Part shown: one piece after another, positions 29,548-38,689 of the stretch
Layout: each line of letters starts with the position of its first letter
Position numbering within the stretch: position 1 is the first letter of the stretch
DNA from: Thermoactinomyces vulgaris
GTDB taxonomy: Bacteria > Bacillota > Bacilli > Thermoactinomycetales > Thermoactinomycetaceae
Direction: 5' to 3'
DNA length: 64,000 nucleotides
Assembly: GCF_003688725.1 (NCBI RefSeq)
Contig: NZ_REFP01000008.1
Location: 434,001 to 498,000, forward strand
Notes under the pieces: generated by a model
What the model was told of the DNA's origin: nothing
Database searches by the model: none
The model's input: only the letters and a program-made list of their open reading frames with translations
Position numbers and translations under genes: made by a program

Positions 29548-30907
29548 ACAAAGGGAGGTCAATGCCCGGGAAACCGCTCTTTCCATTTTGGAGAAATGGG
29601 AAGAAAGACAAGCATACAGCAATTTGCTTTTGAATCAGGCGCTGCAAGCGTCCCCGTTGAATGAGAAGGACAAGCGCCTGGTGACTGAACTGGTTTATGG
29701 AACGATCCAACGGAAAAACACACTGGATTGGATTTTGAACCAGTTGGTGAAAAAAGGTGTCGGCTCTTTGGAACTCTGGGTCCGCCAATTGTTGCGGCTC
29801 GGGATTTATCAATTGCTTTATCTGGATAAGATTCCGGAGCGGGCGGCGATTTACGAAACGGTGCAAATCAGCAAAAAGAGGGGGCACCGGGGCATCAGCG
29901 GCCTGGTCAACGGGGTGTTGCGTTCTTTTTTAAGGAACCGGCACCGGTTGACACCGAAAAAGAATCCGCAAACCCTGGCGGAAAAAGCGGTTTCGTATTC
30001 CCATCCCGAGTGGATAATCGAACGGATGGAACAGGCATACGGGGAGGAAGAAACGAAAGCGGCATTGCTTTCCAATCACCATCCCCCCCGGGTGAGTGTC
30101 CGGGTGAACAGGCTGAAGATGGATCCGGATGTATTCATCAAAGAGTGGAATGCAACCGGAACCGGCCAGGCAGAGGCATCCGGAATCGCACCGGAAGGGG
30201 TCACGATTTCAGGCGGTGGAAACCCGGCGTTCACCCCGTGGTTCCGGGAAGGGTATTGCACCATTCAAGATGAAAGCTCGATGTTGGTGGCGCGAGTTTT
30301 GGCGCCGGCACCCGGAATGAAGGTGTTGGATGTCTGCGCGGCTCCCGGAGGGAAAACGACGCATTTGGCGGAATTGATGGGGAATCAGGGACACATTGTG
30401 GCCTGTGATGTCCATGACCACAAACTTTCCCTGATCCGGTCCAATGCTTCGCGACTTGGAATTGATATTATTTCCGTCCGGCAACTGGACGGGCGGAACC
30501 TGCCCGGACCCTTTCAACCGCATATGTTTGATGCCATTTTGCTCGATGCCCCCTGTTCCGGATTGGGAGTGATCCGGCGCAAACCGGATTTAAAATGGGG
30601 CAAAGAAGCGGAGAATATTGAGGCATTGGCACAGTTGCAAAAAGAGTTGCTGGATGCGGCTGCCCCGCTGCTGAAACCGGGCGGGGTTCTTGTGTACAGC
30701 ACCTGCACTTGGGAACCGCGTGAAAACCGGGAGCAGGTGGAGTCCTTTTTAAAAAGGCATCCGGATTTTTCCGGTGACAACACCTGGAAGGAAAAATTGC
30801 CGGACCCGTTGAAAAACCGGGTCCATTCGGGGGACGGTTGGATTCAAATCCTGCCGCACGATTTTTTAAGTGACGGTTTTTTTATTTCACGGATGATCAA
30901 ACATTGA
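29540..30907 (+). CDS. rsmB: 16S rRNA (cytosine-967-C5)-methyltransferase RsmB
   Basis: It methylates C967 of 16S rRNA. The 455-residue protein has an N-terminal NusB-like RNA-binding domain (ARETALSILEKWEERQAYSN) and a C-terminal SAM-dependent domain with VCAAPGGKTTHLAE and the two catalytic cysteines in DAPCSGLGV and STCTW. The GTG start lies inside the end of fmt after GCAGGAGA. A terminator follows, closing the coaBC-to-rsmB group. Confidence 0.95.
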   Translation: MTKQREVNARETALSILEKWEERQAYSNLLLNQALQASPLNEKDKRLVTELVYGTIQRKNTLDWILNQLVKKGVGSLELWVRQLLRLGIYQLLYLDKIPERAAIYETVQISKKRGHRGISGLVNGVLRSFLRNRHRLTPKKNPQTLAEKAVSYSHPEWIIERMEQAYGEEETKAALLSNHHPPRVSVRVNRLKMDPDVFIKEWNATGTGQAEASGIAPEGVTISGGGNPAFTPWFREGYCTIQDESSMLVARVLAPAPGMKVLDVCAAPGGKTTHLAELMGNQGHIVACDVHDHKLSLIRSNASRLGIDIISVRQLDGRNLPGPFQPHMFDAILLDAPCSGLGVIRRKPDLKWGKEAENIEALAQLQKELLDAAAPLLKPGGVLVYSTCTWEPRENREQVESFLKRHPDFSGDNTWKEKLPDPLKNRVHSGDGWIQILPHDFLSDGFFISRMIKH

Positions 30908-30937
30908 AAGGTTCAGGGCGATGCGCCCATGTGCCGG

Positions 30938-30973
30938 AAATCAGCGGGAACAACATCCCGCTGATTTTTTTAT
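30938..30973 (+). terminator. Terminator after rsmB
   Basis: AATCAGCGGGA and TCCCGCTGATT form a perfect 11-base stem with a 6-base loop, followed by five more T residues. Confidence 0.85.
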
Positions 30974-31032
30974 TCCATCCCCCCATGCATGATTTCCCGG
31001 GCTTGGTGGGAAGTTATGGATGGTGATGTTTA

Positions 31033-32613
31033 ATGAGAAGACCCAATCGTGTTTTAAACAGGGAACGCAAAAAGAAAAAGAAATTGGAAGAACATAATGA
31101 ACAACAATTAAATAAAGCGGTGAAAGAGGAAACACCCGTCTATCCGGATTTGGATCAGAATCTGGAGTTTATCAAAAATGTTCTGGGTGATTCCTCGGAT
31201 CTGGTGATACGTGAGTTCACGATTGACCAACCCCGGAAAAAAGCGGCCGTGATTTATTTTGATGAGTTGATCAATAAAGAGTTGGCCCATAATTTTTTAA
31301 TCCGGCCGCTGATCAAGCTGGAAAAAACAGGAGAAGAGCTGTCGGATCCGTGGGAAACGATTGTCAACGAAGTGGAGGCCGGAGAGACGGAAGAAGTCGA
31401 TCAGATGAGAAAAGTCTTGGAAGGCGTGTTGGGAGGGGACACCGTTTTATTGGTGGATGGTTCCGAAAAAGGGTTGATTGTCGGCTCGAAAGGTTGGGCT
31501 ACCCGGGGTGTTGATGAACCACGGGCAGAACAAGTGGTGCGAGGGCCCCGTGAAGGATTGAGTGAAACCTTAAATTTCAGTTTGTCCATGATCCGCCATC
31601 GTCTGCGGGATCCATCCCTGCGTGTGAAGTATATCGCGGTGGGAAAAAGGACCAAGACGACGGTTGCCGTCTTGTATATTGAAGAGATCAGCGAAAAACA
31701 AATCGTGCAAGAAGTGGAAGAGCGGATCAAACGGATCAAAATCGACGGGATTCTGGAAGCCGGTTATATTGAAGAGATGATCCAGGATCAAATGTGGACG
31801 CCGTTTCCGCTGTTACAAAACACGGAACGGCCGGACACGGTGGTCTCGCATTTGTTGGAGGGGAAAGTGGCCGTGATGGTGGACGGGGCTCCCCAAGCGT
31901 TGATTGCCCCGGCGGTGTTCAGCCAGTTTTACAACAGTCCGGAGGATTATTACGAGCGTTATTTGATTTCGACGTTCCTGAGGTTTATCCGTTTGCTCAG
32001 TTTGTTTATCGCCTTATTGTTGCCGGCACTTTACATCGCTTTCATTTCGTTTCATCCTGAAATGATCCCTTCCGACTTGATGCTTGCGATGGCTGCGGGA
32101 CGGGCCACCGTGCCGTTTTCGGCAATTGTGGAGGCATTGATCATGGAGATCAGTGTGGAAATTTTGCGGGAAGCCAGCATTCGCCTTCCGGGACCGATCG
32201 GGCCGACCATCGGGATTGTCGGGGCGCTGGTCATTGGGAACGCGGCGGTGACCGCCGGACTGGTTTCCCCCGCCTTTGTGATTGTTGTCGGTTTGACGAC
32301 GATCAGCTCGTACGCCAATCCCAACTACAATGCAGCCATTTCGGTCCGTCTGCTGCGCTTTCCGTTCATGATCGTCGCAGCGATGTTCGGGTTGTTTGGC
32401 ATCATGATCGGATTGATGCTTTTGCTTTTGCATCTGGTTCAGCTCCGGTCTTTTGGCGTGCCGTACATGGCTCCGTTTGCCCCCTTGAATTTGAGGGATC
32501 TCAGAGACTCCCTGATCCGCATCCCGTGGCCGTGGATGAAAAAACGACCGACCATCTATCAGACACATAATAAAATCCGCTTGAAAAAGGGAGGAACCAA
32601 AGATGGATCGTAA
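31033..32613 (+). CDS. Spore germinant receptor subunit A (GerA/GerKA family)
   Basis: The 526-residue protein is the A subunit of a germinant receptor in the spore inner membrane. It has a very basic N-terminus (about residues 1-25), a soluble N-terminal region with FIKNVLGDSSDLVIREF and the conserved VxGPREGLSE and EVEERIKRIKIDGILEAGYIEE stretches, then a membrane part from about residue 315 with ALYIAFISFHPEM, REASIRLPGPIGPTIGIVGALVIG and the NPNYNAAISVRLLRFP segment. It starts the gerA-B-C operon and overlaps gerB by 11 bases. Confidence 0.93.
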   Translation: MRRPNRVLNRERKKKKKLEEHNEQQLNKAVKEETPVYPDLDQNLEFIKNVLGDSSDLVIREFTIDQPRKKAAVIYFDELINKELAHNFLIRPLIKLEKTGEELSDPWETIVNEVEAGETEEVDQMRKVLEGVLGGDTVLLVDGSEKGLIVGSKGWATRGVDEPRAEQVVRGPREGLSETLNFSLSMIRHRLRDPSLRVKYIAVGKRTKTTVAVLYIEEISEKQIVQEVEERIKRIKIDGILEAGYIEEMIQDQMWTPFPLLQNTERPDTVVSHLLEGKVAVMVDGAPQALIAPAVFSQFYNSPEDYYERYLISTFLRFIRLLSLFIALLLPALYIAFISFHPEMIPSDLMLAMAAGRATVPFSAIVEALIMEISVEILREASIRLPGPIGPTIGIVGALVIGNAAVTAGLVSPAFVIVVGLTTISSYANPNYNAAISVRLLRFPFMIVAAMFGLFGIMIGLMLLLLHLVQLRSFGVPYMAPFAPLNLRDLRDSLIRIPWPWMKKRPTIYQTHNKIRLKKGGTKDGS

Positions 32614-33748
32614 AACCGCATCCAAACAAGTCATCACTTCCTATCAGGCTTTCACGCTTCTTTATTCCACCATTTTTGGAGCCGGTGTCCTGAGTTTGCC
32701 GAGGTCGGTCGGGGAATCGGCCGGAAACGATATGATTTGGGTGATTCTTTTGTCCGGGGTGGTCGTGGCGATCCTGGTGTATTTGATGACCCGGCTTTGT
32801 CAGCGGTTTCCCGGGATGACACTGGTGCAGTTTGCCCCTTACATTTTGGGTTCCAGAAAAAGAAAGTGGGTCGGATATGTCATCAGTTTTCCCTTTTTGT
32901 TGATGGTGGCGCTTTTTTTTGTCATGGGGACGGCATCAGTCGTGCGCATTTTTGGGGAAACCGTGGTGACGACCATGTTGCCGCGCACCCCTGTGGAAGC
33001 CGTGATGCTTATTTTTCTTTTGGCGGCGGCTTTTGGTGCGGGAAGTGATCTCGGAGTGATTGCCAAATTGAACGAGTTTTTGTTCCCGATCACGTTGATC
33101 CCTTTCTTGTCCATGATATATGCTTTGTTTCAAAGCGGGGAAATCACCAACATTCTGCCGCTCTTTCAACTGGATCCGATGGTCTTGCCGAAAGCGTTGA
33201 TGGGAGGCGCTTTTGCTTTTGCCGGATTTCAAGTGGTGATGATTTTTTCCGGGTTTTATCAACAACCGGAGAAAATGAAAAAAGCAAATATGATTTCCAT
33301 CCTCGCCATCACCATTTCGTATTGGTACTTGTGTGCCATTTCCTTGAGTGTTTTTGGGATCGACGAAGTGAAAAATTTGATGTTTCCTGTTTTGGAAGTG
33401 GCCAAAGTGGTCAAGATGGAAGACATTTTGTTTGAGCGGATCGAATCGGCCATTTTATCAATTTGGCTGGTTGCGGGTTATACATCGGTGGTCAATTTGT
33501 TTTCGGCTTTGGTTCAAATCATCATCGAGTATTTTCGCCTTTCCGAAAGGTACCGCCGCTGGATTGCTTTTCTCGCCGTCCCGGTTTTTTTGTACTTGGC
33601 ATTGATCCCGGAGAATACACAGGAAGTGGGGATTTATGCCGATCGGATCGGGCTTTATGACGGCGTCATTTCTGTCATCATTCCCGTGGTTCTGTTGCTG
33701 GTTGCCGTGATTCGCAAGAAGAAAGGAGAAGTTCGCGATGAAATTTAA
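32603..33748 (+). CDS. Spore germinant receptor subunit B (GerB family, APC-fold)
   Basis: The 381-residue membrane protein is the B subunit, which forms the germinant-binding pocket with an APC-like fold of about ten helices. Family marks are TLLYSTIFGAGVLSLPR near the N-terminus and AGFQVVMIFSGFYQQPEKMKKAN in the middle. ATG follows AAGGGAGGAACC inside the end of the gerA gene, and its own end overlaps gerC by 11 bases. The germinant cannot be predicted from sequence. Confidence 0.92.
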   Translation: MDRKTASKQVITSYQAFTLLYSTIFGAGVLSLPRSVGESAGNDMIWVILLSGVVVAILVYLMTRLCQRFPGMTLVQFAPYILGSRKRKWVGYVISFPFLLMVALFFVMGTASVVRIFGETVVTTMLPRTPVEAVMLIFLLAAAFGAGSDLGVIAKLNEFLFPITLIPFLSMIYALFQSGEITNILPLFQLDPMVLPKALMGGAFAFAGFQVVMIFSGFYQQPEKMKKANMISILAITISYWYLCAISLSVFGIDEVKNLMFPVLEVAKVVKMEDILFERIESAILSIWLVAGYTSVVNLFSALVQIIIEYFRLSERYRRWIAFLAVPVFLYLALIPENTQEVGIYADRIGLYDGVISVIIPVVLLLVAVIRKKKGEVRDEI

Positions 33749-34886
33749 TCTTCTCCAAAGAAAAAGATGGGTCATCATACTTTCGGTGTTGTCCCTGATG
33801 TTGACCAGTGGATGTTGGGATGCGATCGAAATTGAAAAACGGGCGGTTGTCGTGGCATTGGCGGTGGACCAAAGCCCGTTGGGGCATAAAGTGTCAATCC
33901 AAGTCCCGAACCCCCGCAAAACCGTCGGCGGCGGTGAAGAAGGTGGGGGAGGAGGCGGAGGTGCCGGAGCTGTCGAATTATTTTCGGAGGAAGGACGCAC
34001 CCTCCAGGAAGCATTCATGCAAATCGAGAATGAAACCAATTATCCTTTGTTTACGGGACACACTCAAATTTTGTTGATCGGTGAGGAGTTGGCGAAAAAC
34101 GGGACCAGGGATTTGATGGAAGGATTGAGGCGAAATCAACAAATCCGGCGCCATTTGTGGCCGGTGATCATTCAAGGCGAGGCGAAGGATGCCTTGGACG
34201 TTCAGGTTCGTCTCGAAGAAATTCCCATCGATTATTTGCGGGAAACGATCGATACCGGAATCAAAAATGGGCGTTTTCCGTCGATGGTTTTGGGGGAGTA
34301 TTTTGAGGAATTGTCCAACCCGGCCAAACGGGCCCCGATTTTGAATGTTTTCCGCGTCTCTGACAACCGCTATGTTTGGAACGGAATCGGCATTTTTAAA
34401 AATGACCGCCTGCTCGGGGTTTTGAAACCGCCTTTGGTCAATGCATTGCTGCATGTCCGGGAACACAAACCCGGATGGCCGGTGATGATCGATTGCCCCC
34501 AACAACAGAAAGGGCAAATCGTGTTTTTTCCAAAATCATCCTCCAGCAACATTCACATTTCGGACAAGGAACCGGCGATCGACGTGAACGTGAGCATGGA
34601 AGGGGAAATCACGGTCAAAGAATGTACTTCGTATAAGCTGGATCAACCGCAAAAATACCAGATGCTCAGTAATATGGTCCAACATGAATATGATAAATCT
34701 GCGAAAAAGCTGATTGATCTGGCCCAAAAAGAGTACAATACAGATATCTTTGCCCTTGGCAAATTTGTAAAGGCTTATTACCCGAAACTGTATCACCGGT
34801 TGAACTGGGAAAAAGACTTTTCCCAAATACCGATCCGCATTCATTATGACGTGGATGTGCGAAGAGCCGGTTTGGAGTCGAAGTGA
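33738..34886 (+). CDS. Spore germinant receptor lipoprotein subunit C (Ger(x)C family)
   Basis: The 382-residue lipoprotein has a signal peptide with lipobox TSGC (Cys26) followed by the family-typical WDAIEIEKRAVVVALAVD. Subunit C is needed for receptor function and is acylated by Lgt. A glycine-rich stretch at about residues 58-75 (GGG EE GGGGGGG) interrupts the first domain, in a place where relatives usually have a short polar loop. The C-terminal domain ends KDFSQIPIRIHYDVDVRRAG. No terminator hairpin is evident right after it. Confidence 0.92.
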   Translation: MKFNLLQRKRWVIILSVLSLMLTSGCWDAIEIEKRAVVVALAVDQSPLGHKVSIQVPNPRKTVGGGEEGGGGGGGAGAVELFSEEGRTLQEAFMQIENETNYPLFTGHTQILLIGEELAKNGTRDLMEGLRRNQQIRRHLWPVIIQGEAKDALDVQVRLEEIPIDYLRETIDTGIKNGRFPSMVLGEYFEELSNPAKRAPILNVFRVSDNRYVWNGIGIFKNDRLLGVLKPPLVNALLHVREHKPGWPVMIDCPQQQKGQIVFFPKSSSSNIHISDKEPAIDVNVSMEGEITVKECTSYKLDQPQKYQMLSNMVQHEYDKSAKKLIDLAQKEYNTDIFALGKFVKAYYPKLYHRLNWEKDFSQIPIRIHYDVDVRRAGLESK

Positions 34887-34970
34887 CACAGGGGGGAGGA
34901 GAAGCCGCAATATCTGTCAGAAAGGACACAAAAATCTTCACGAGCTGTCCCTTTTCTTTCATTGGGACTA

Positions 34971-34979
34971 TGATATAAT
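34971..34979 (+). promoter_or_regulatory. Extended -10 promoter upstream of rlmN
   Basis: TG-A-TATAAT is a perfect extended -10 element. The -35 region 17 to 18 bases upstream is poor. Transcription would start just before the hairpin at 34990. Confidence 0.5.
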
Positions 34980-34989
34980 AAGAAAAGTT

Positions 34990-35012
34990 TTGAACAGGCG
35001 TTCCCTGTTCAA
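34990..35012 (+). repeat. Perfect hairpin in the rlmN leader
   Basis: TTGAACAGG, loop CGTTC, CCTGTTCAA: nine paired bases at or near the expected 5' end of the rlmN mRNA. It could stabilise the transcript or bind a protein. Confidence 0.55.
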
Positions 35013-35047
35013 GATGGATGGCTAGTTAGGAATTGGTGAGATCATTT

Positions 35048-36088
35048 ATGAAACCTTTTGCATACGATTTGACTTATGAAATGTGGATGGAATGGATGAA
35101 AGAAAGGAATCAACCGGCATTCCGGGCCAAACAGGTGATGGATTGGCTTTATGTGAAACGCGTTGATTCATTCCGGGAGATGACGAATCTTCCCAAAACG
35201 TTGAGGGAAACCTTGGAGGAGCATTTTCAACTGGCACCGCTTCAAATCATCACCCGCCAGGTTTCCAAAGACGGTACGGTGAAATTCTTGTTTGGTTTGC
35301 ATGACCAACATGCCATTGAGACCGTGGTCATGCGGCACAATTACGGAATCAGCGTTTGTGTGACCACCCAAGTGGGATGCCGGTTGGGATGTACATTTTG
35401 TGCATCCACACTGGGCGGATTGAAACGGAACCTTTCCAGTGGAGAAATTGTCGCGCAAGTGATGATGGCTCAAAAATATTTGGACCAAACGAATGAAAGA
35501 GTGAAATCGGTTGTTGTCATGGGTTCCGGTGAGCCTTTTGAAAACTACGATGCCACCATGCGTTTTGTTCGCACGATCAATGATTCGCATGGTTTAAATA
35601 TCGGGCAAAGACATATTACCGTTTCCACCAGTGGAGTGGTGCCGAATATTTATCGGTTTGCTGATGAAAATTGGCAAGTGGGTTTGGCCATTTCTCTGCA
35701 TGCGCCCAATCAGGAATTGCGCAAGAAATTGATGCCCATCAGCCGGAAGTACCCGCTCGCTGAACTTTTGGAAGCGTGTTGGTACTACATCAATGAGACC
35801 GGACGCCGGCTCACTTTTGAATATGCCTTGATCGGCGGGAAAAACGACCAGGATGAACATGCCCACGAACTGGGGCAACTGCTGCAAGGAAAAAATTGTC
35901 TGGTCAATTTGATTCCGGTCAACTACGTTCCGGAACGCAATTACACCCGGACGCCGCGGGAACAAATTTTTGAGTTTAAACGGATTTTGGACTCATATCA
36001 TATCAATACAACCATCCGCAGAGAACAAGGACATGACATTGATGCGGCATGCGGACAATTGCGGGCCAAACACAACCAGTCAAAATGA
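35048..36088 (+). CDS. rlmN: Dual-specificity 23S rRNA/tRNA (adenine C2)-methyltransferase RlmN
   Basis: A radical SAM enzyme that methylates C2 of A2503 in 23S rRNA and A37 of some tRNAs. The 346-residue protein has the cluster motif [10 protein letters not shown] (Cys ligands CxxxCxxC), the [10 protein letters not shown] stretch (most relatives have GMGEP) and the end motif [14 protein letters not shown] with the methyl-carrying cysteine. ATG 35048 is preferred to GTG 35033 because TTGGTGAG lies seven bases upstream and the family begins with KPxxYDLT. Confidence 0.93.
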   Translation: MKPFAYDLTYEMWMEWMKERNQPAFRAKQVMDWLYVKRVDSFREMTNLPKTLRETLEEHFQLAPLQIITRQVSKDGTVKFLFGLHDQHAIETVVMRHNYGISVCVTTQVGCRLGCTFCASTLGGLKRNLSSGEIVAQVMMAQKYLDQTNERVKSVVVMGSGEPFENYDATMRFVRTINDSHGLNIGQRHITVSTSGVVPNIYRFADENWQVGLAISLHAPNQELRKKLMPISRKYPLAELLEACWYYINETGRRLTFEYALIGGKNDQDEHAHELGQLLQGKNCLVNLIPVNYVPERNYTRTPREQIFEFKRILDSYHINTTIRREQGHDIDAACGQLRAKHNQSK

Positions 36089-36204
36089 GAATTTTTCGGG
36101 CGGCATGCAATCGATTCCCGAGGAAAACGCGAAGGTTGAGAAACGTCATTTCCTCTATATTGCATTTCAACCAAGGGAAACTGAAAGGGAAAGGGGTAAC
36201 CGGA

Positions 36205-36957
36205 ATGGAGCTAGCTCGGCGCACAGACATCGGACGTGTGCGTGATCTGAACGAAGACAGCACAGGTCTGATTGTGACCAAATCCGGGGCTGTGATTGCC
36301 ATTGTTGCGGATGGAATGGGCGGGCATCAGGCTGGAGACGTAGCCAGCAGCAAGACCGTGGAAACCATTGAACAGGTGGTCTCAGCCCAACCCTTGGATA
36401 TATCTACGGATGAAAAAAGTGACTTACTTCTTCATGCAGTAGGGAAAGCGAATGAAACCGTATATAATATGGCAGCTGAGAATAACCAATATAAAGGGAT
36501 GGGTACAACGGTGATCGCATCCATTGTAGACACCAAAGAAGTTGTCTTGGCCCATGTGGGAGACAGCCGGGCATATATGCTGCATAATGGCGGACTCTAT
36601 CAATTGACCGAAGATCATTCCTATGTCAATCTTTTGAAAAAACATGGGCAAATCACTGAAGAAGAAGCGGCAAATCATCCGCAACGCAATATGATCGTCC
36701 GGGCAGTCGGAACCAGTGAAGAAGTGGAAGTGGATTTGATCAATACACCATGGAGTCAGGGAGACACGTTGCTCCTTTGCTCAGACGGACTGACTACAAT
36801 GGTTAGCGAGAGGGAAATCGGGCTTGTTTTATCTTCCAAAACCATGTCCTTGGATGAGAAAGCGGATCAGCTGATAAAAATGGCGTTGGACGCCGGCGGA
36901 ACAGATAATATTTCCCTTATCTTACTAAGGCATACAGGAAGGTCAGCGACATCTTAA
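36205..36957 (+). CDS. prpC: PP2C-family serine/threonine phosphatase (PrpC/Stp1-type)
   Basis: The 250-residue metal-dependent phosphatase reverses phosphorylation by the kinase encoded next to it. Motifs are DIGRVRDLNEDS, the metal-binding DGMGGHQAGD (about residues 36-45), VGDSRAY and GGTDNISLI. ATG 36205 has an AAAGGGG site; the frame is open back to 36049 but without family similarity. Pairing with the PASTA kinase, 21 bases downstream, is the conserved arrangement in Firmicutes. Confidence 0.92.
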   Translation: MELARRTDIGRVRDLNEDSTGLIVTKSGAVIAIVADGMGGHQAGDVASSKTVETIEQVVSAQPLDISTDEKSDLLLHAVGKANETVYNMAAENNQYKGMGTTVIASIVDTKEVVLAHVGDSRAYMLHNGGLYQLTEDHSYVNLLKKHGQITEEEAANHPQRNMIVRAVGTSEEVEVDLINTPWSQGDTLLLCSDGLTTMVSEREIGLVLSSKTMSLDEKADQLIKMALDAGGTDNISLILLRHTGRSATS

Positions 36958-36978
36958 TCGGGTGCAAGGAGGAACGAG

Positions 36979-38667
36979 GTGACCATGCAGATGGAAGGGA
37001 AGAAGCTGGGGGGACGTTACGAAATCGTCAGCCGCGTCGGCGGCGGAGGGATGGCCGTTGTATATAAAGCAAAAGATGTGCTTTTAAACAGATATGTCGC
37101 CATCAAGGTCCTGAGTGAATCCCTCAGTAATGATTCGGAATTTATACGTCGATTCAGCCGGGAAGCCCAGGCTGCTGCAAGTTTGTCTCACCCCAATATT
37201 GTCAATGTTTATGATGTGGGGCGCGATCACTTTACGCATTACATTGTGATGGAATTGGTGGAAGGTCCGACCTTGAAGCAGTACATTCAGGAGCGCGGTC
37301 CCCTGCCCGTTCAGGAAGCGGCGACGATTGCCGTTCAGATTTGTGACGGATTGGCCCATGCCCACGAGAATCAGATTGTGCACCGGGACATCAAGCCCCA
37401 CAATATTTTGCTCGGTCCCAACGGGCGCGCCAAAGTGACAGACTTCGGAATTGCCCGTGCCGCCAGCTCATCCACGATTACCCAACAAGGATCAGTGATG
37501 GGGTCGGTTCATTACTTTTCACCGGAACAAGCCCGGGGCGGGGTGATTGGCGAAAAATCGGACTTATATTCGTTGGGAATCGTATTGTATGAAATGTTGA
37601 CCGGAAGAATTCCGTTTGACGGGGATTCAGCCATCAGCATTGCATTGAAACATTTACAGGAAACACCTGAAGACCCCCGGAAATATAACTCGAATATTCC
37701 GGATAATGTTGCGGAAATCGTCATGCGGGCCTTGAGCAAAAATCCGGAAGACCGGTTCGAATCGGCCCGTGACATGATGAAAAGCATCCAGTATGCGGTA
37801 CAATTGACGCCCCATATGGAAGCCAATTGGGTGAATCACCAACGGAATCAAGGACAGGAAATGTACCAGACGATTCCGTTGAATGAAGAATCGTCGAACA
37901 ATGACGAACAATATGAGTCGCCGGTACAGCGTCCGGAGATTCGCTCCGGCAAAAAAGAACCGTCCCCGCAAAAGAGCCAAACGCAAGGACTCGGGGAGCG
38001 CACGCTGACCAATCTGGAGCGGCTGAAGAATGTTTCCGGTGACAAAGAAAAAACGGTCCTGCAACGGACGGTTGTCTGGCTCGAAAATGTGCAAGCCAAG
38101 TTGCCTTGGTGGCAAAAGCTGTTGTTTGGCCTCTTTACCATTGCAGTCATCGTCATGTTGAGCATCTGGGGCTTTACCACCGTTTGGGGACTGTTTACCG
38201 GGGATGGAAGTGAATCCGAACAACAACAAGCGCAGGAAAATGTGATTCCAACCTTTGCAACAGAAGAAGATGCCGTGAAGTTTGCAGAGAAACACGGTTT
38301 GGGAAAACCGGAAATCAGCTATGTCGAGGGAGATCCGGGAAAAGTGGTGGAACAATCCCCGAAACCGGGAACAGAATTTTCATCGGATACAAAAATTAAA
38401 CTCAAAGTCGGAATTGACGGTGTAACAGTTAAGAATTATGTTGGAGGATGGGAATCTACTCCGAAAGAAGACAGACTTAAGTCCGATCAACTGGGATATA
38501 AAATCAAGGTATACTGGTGTTCCGAAAGTGGTGGGCAAGATGCATACCATGTTTTTAAACAGGAACCTAGTGGTGGTCAACCTATTAAACGAGGTGAAAC
38601 AGTCAAGGTTTATACCTATACCCCGAGTATAAGTTCAGGGTGTGTACCGGCTGATTATAACCGATAA
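36979..38667 (+). CDS. prkC: PASTA-domain serine/threonine protein kinase (PrkC/Stk1-type), short extracellular part
   Basis: This membrane kinase senses cell-wall fragments and controls germination and growth. The 562-residue protein has a kinase domain (glycine loop GGGGMAVVY at 21-29, Lys43, HRDIKPHN at 135-142, DFG at 155), a juxtamembrane linker, one transmembrane helix (about 380-405) and an outer part of only about 155 residues. That part holds one clear PASTA repeat and a second PASTA-like unit with two cysteines (YWCSES, SGCVP). Relatives usually have 600-660 residues and three or four repeats. The last 240 bases are AT-richer than the rest. The start is GTG after AAGGAGGA. Confidence 0.92.
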   Translation: MTMQMEGKKLGGRYEIVSRVGGGGMAVVYKAKDVLLNRYVAIKVLSESLSNDSEFIRRFSREAQAAASLSHPNIVNVYDVGRDHFTHYIVMELVEGPTLKQYIQERGPLPVQEAATIAVQICDGLAHAHENQIVHRDIKPHNILLGPNGRAKVTDFGIARAASSSTITQQGSVMGSVHYFSPEQARGGVIGEKSDLYSLGIVLYEMLTGRIPFDGDSAISIALKHLQETPEDPRKYNSNIPDNVAEIVMRALSKNPEDRFESARDMMKSIQYAVQLTPHMEANWVNHQRNQGQEMYQTIPLNEESSNNDEQYESPVQRPEIRSGKKEPSPQKSQTQGLGERTLTNLERLKNVSGDKEKTVLQRTVVWLENVQAKLPWWQKLLFGLFTIAVIVMLSIWGFTTVWGLFTGDGSESEQQQAQENVIPTFATEEDAVKFAEKHGLGKPEISYVEGDPGKVVEQSPKPGTEFSSDTKIKLKVGIDGVTVKNYVGGWESTPKEDRLKSDQLGYKIKVYWCSESGGQDAYHVFKQEPSGGQPIKRGETVKVYTYTPSISSGCVPADYNR

Positions 38668-38689
38668 TTTTTTTAAAAGGAGGTCTCCG

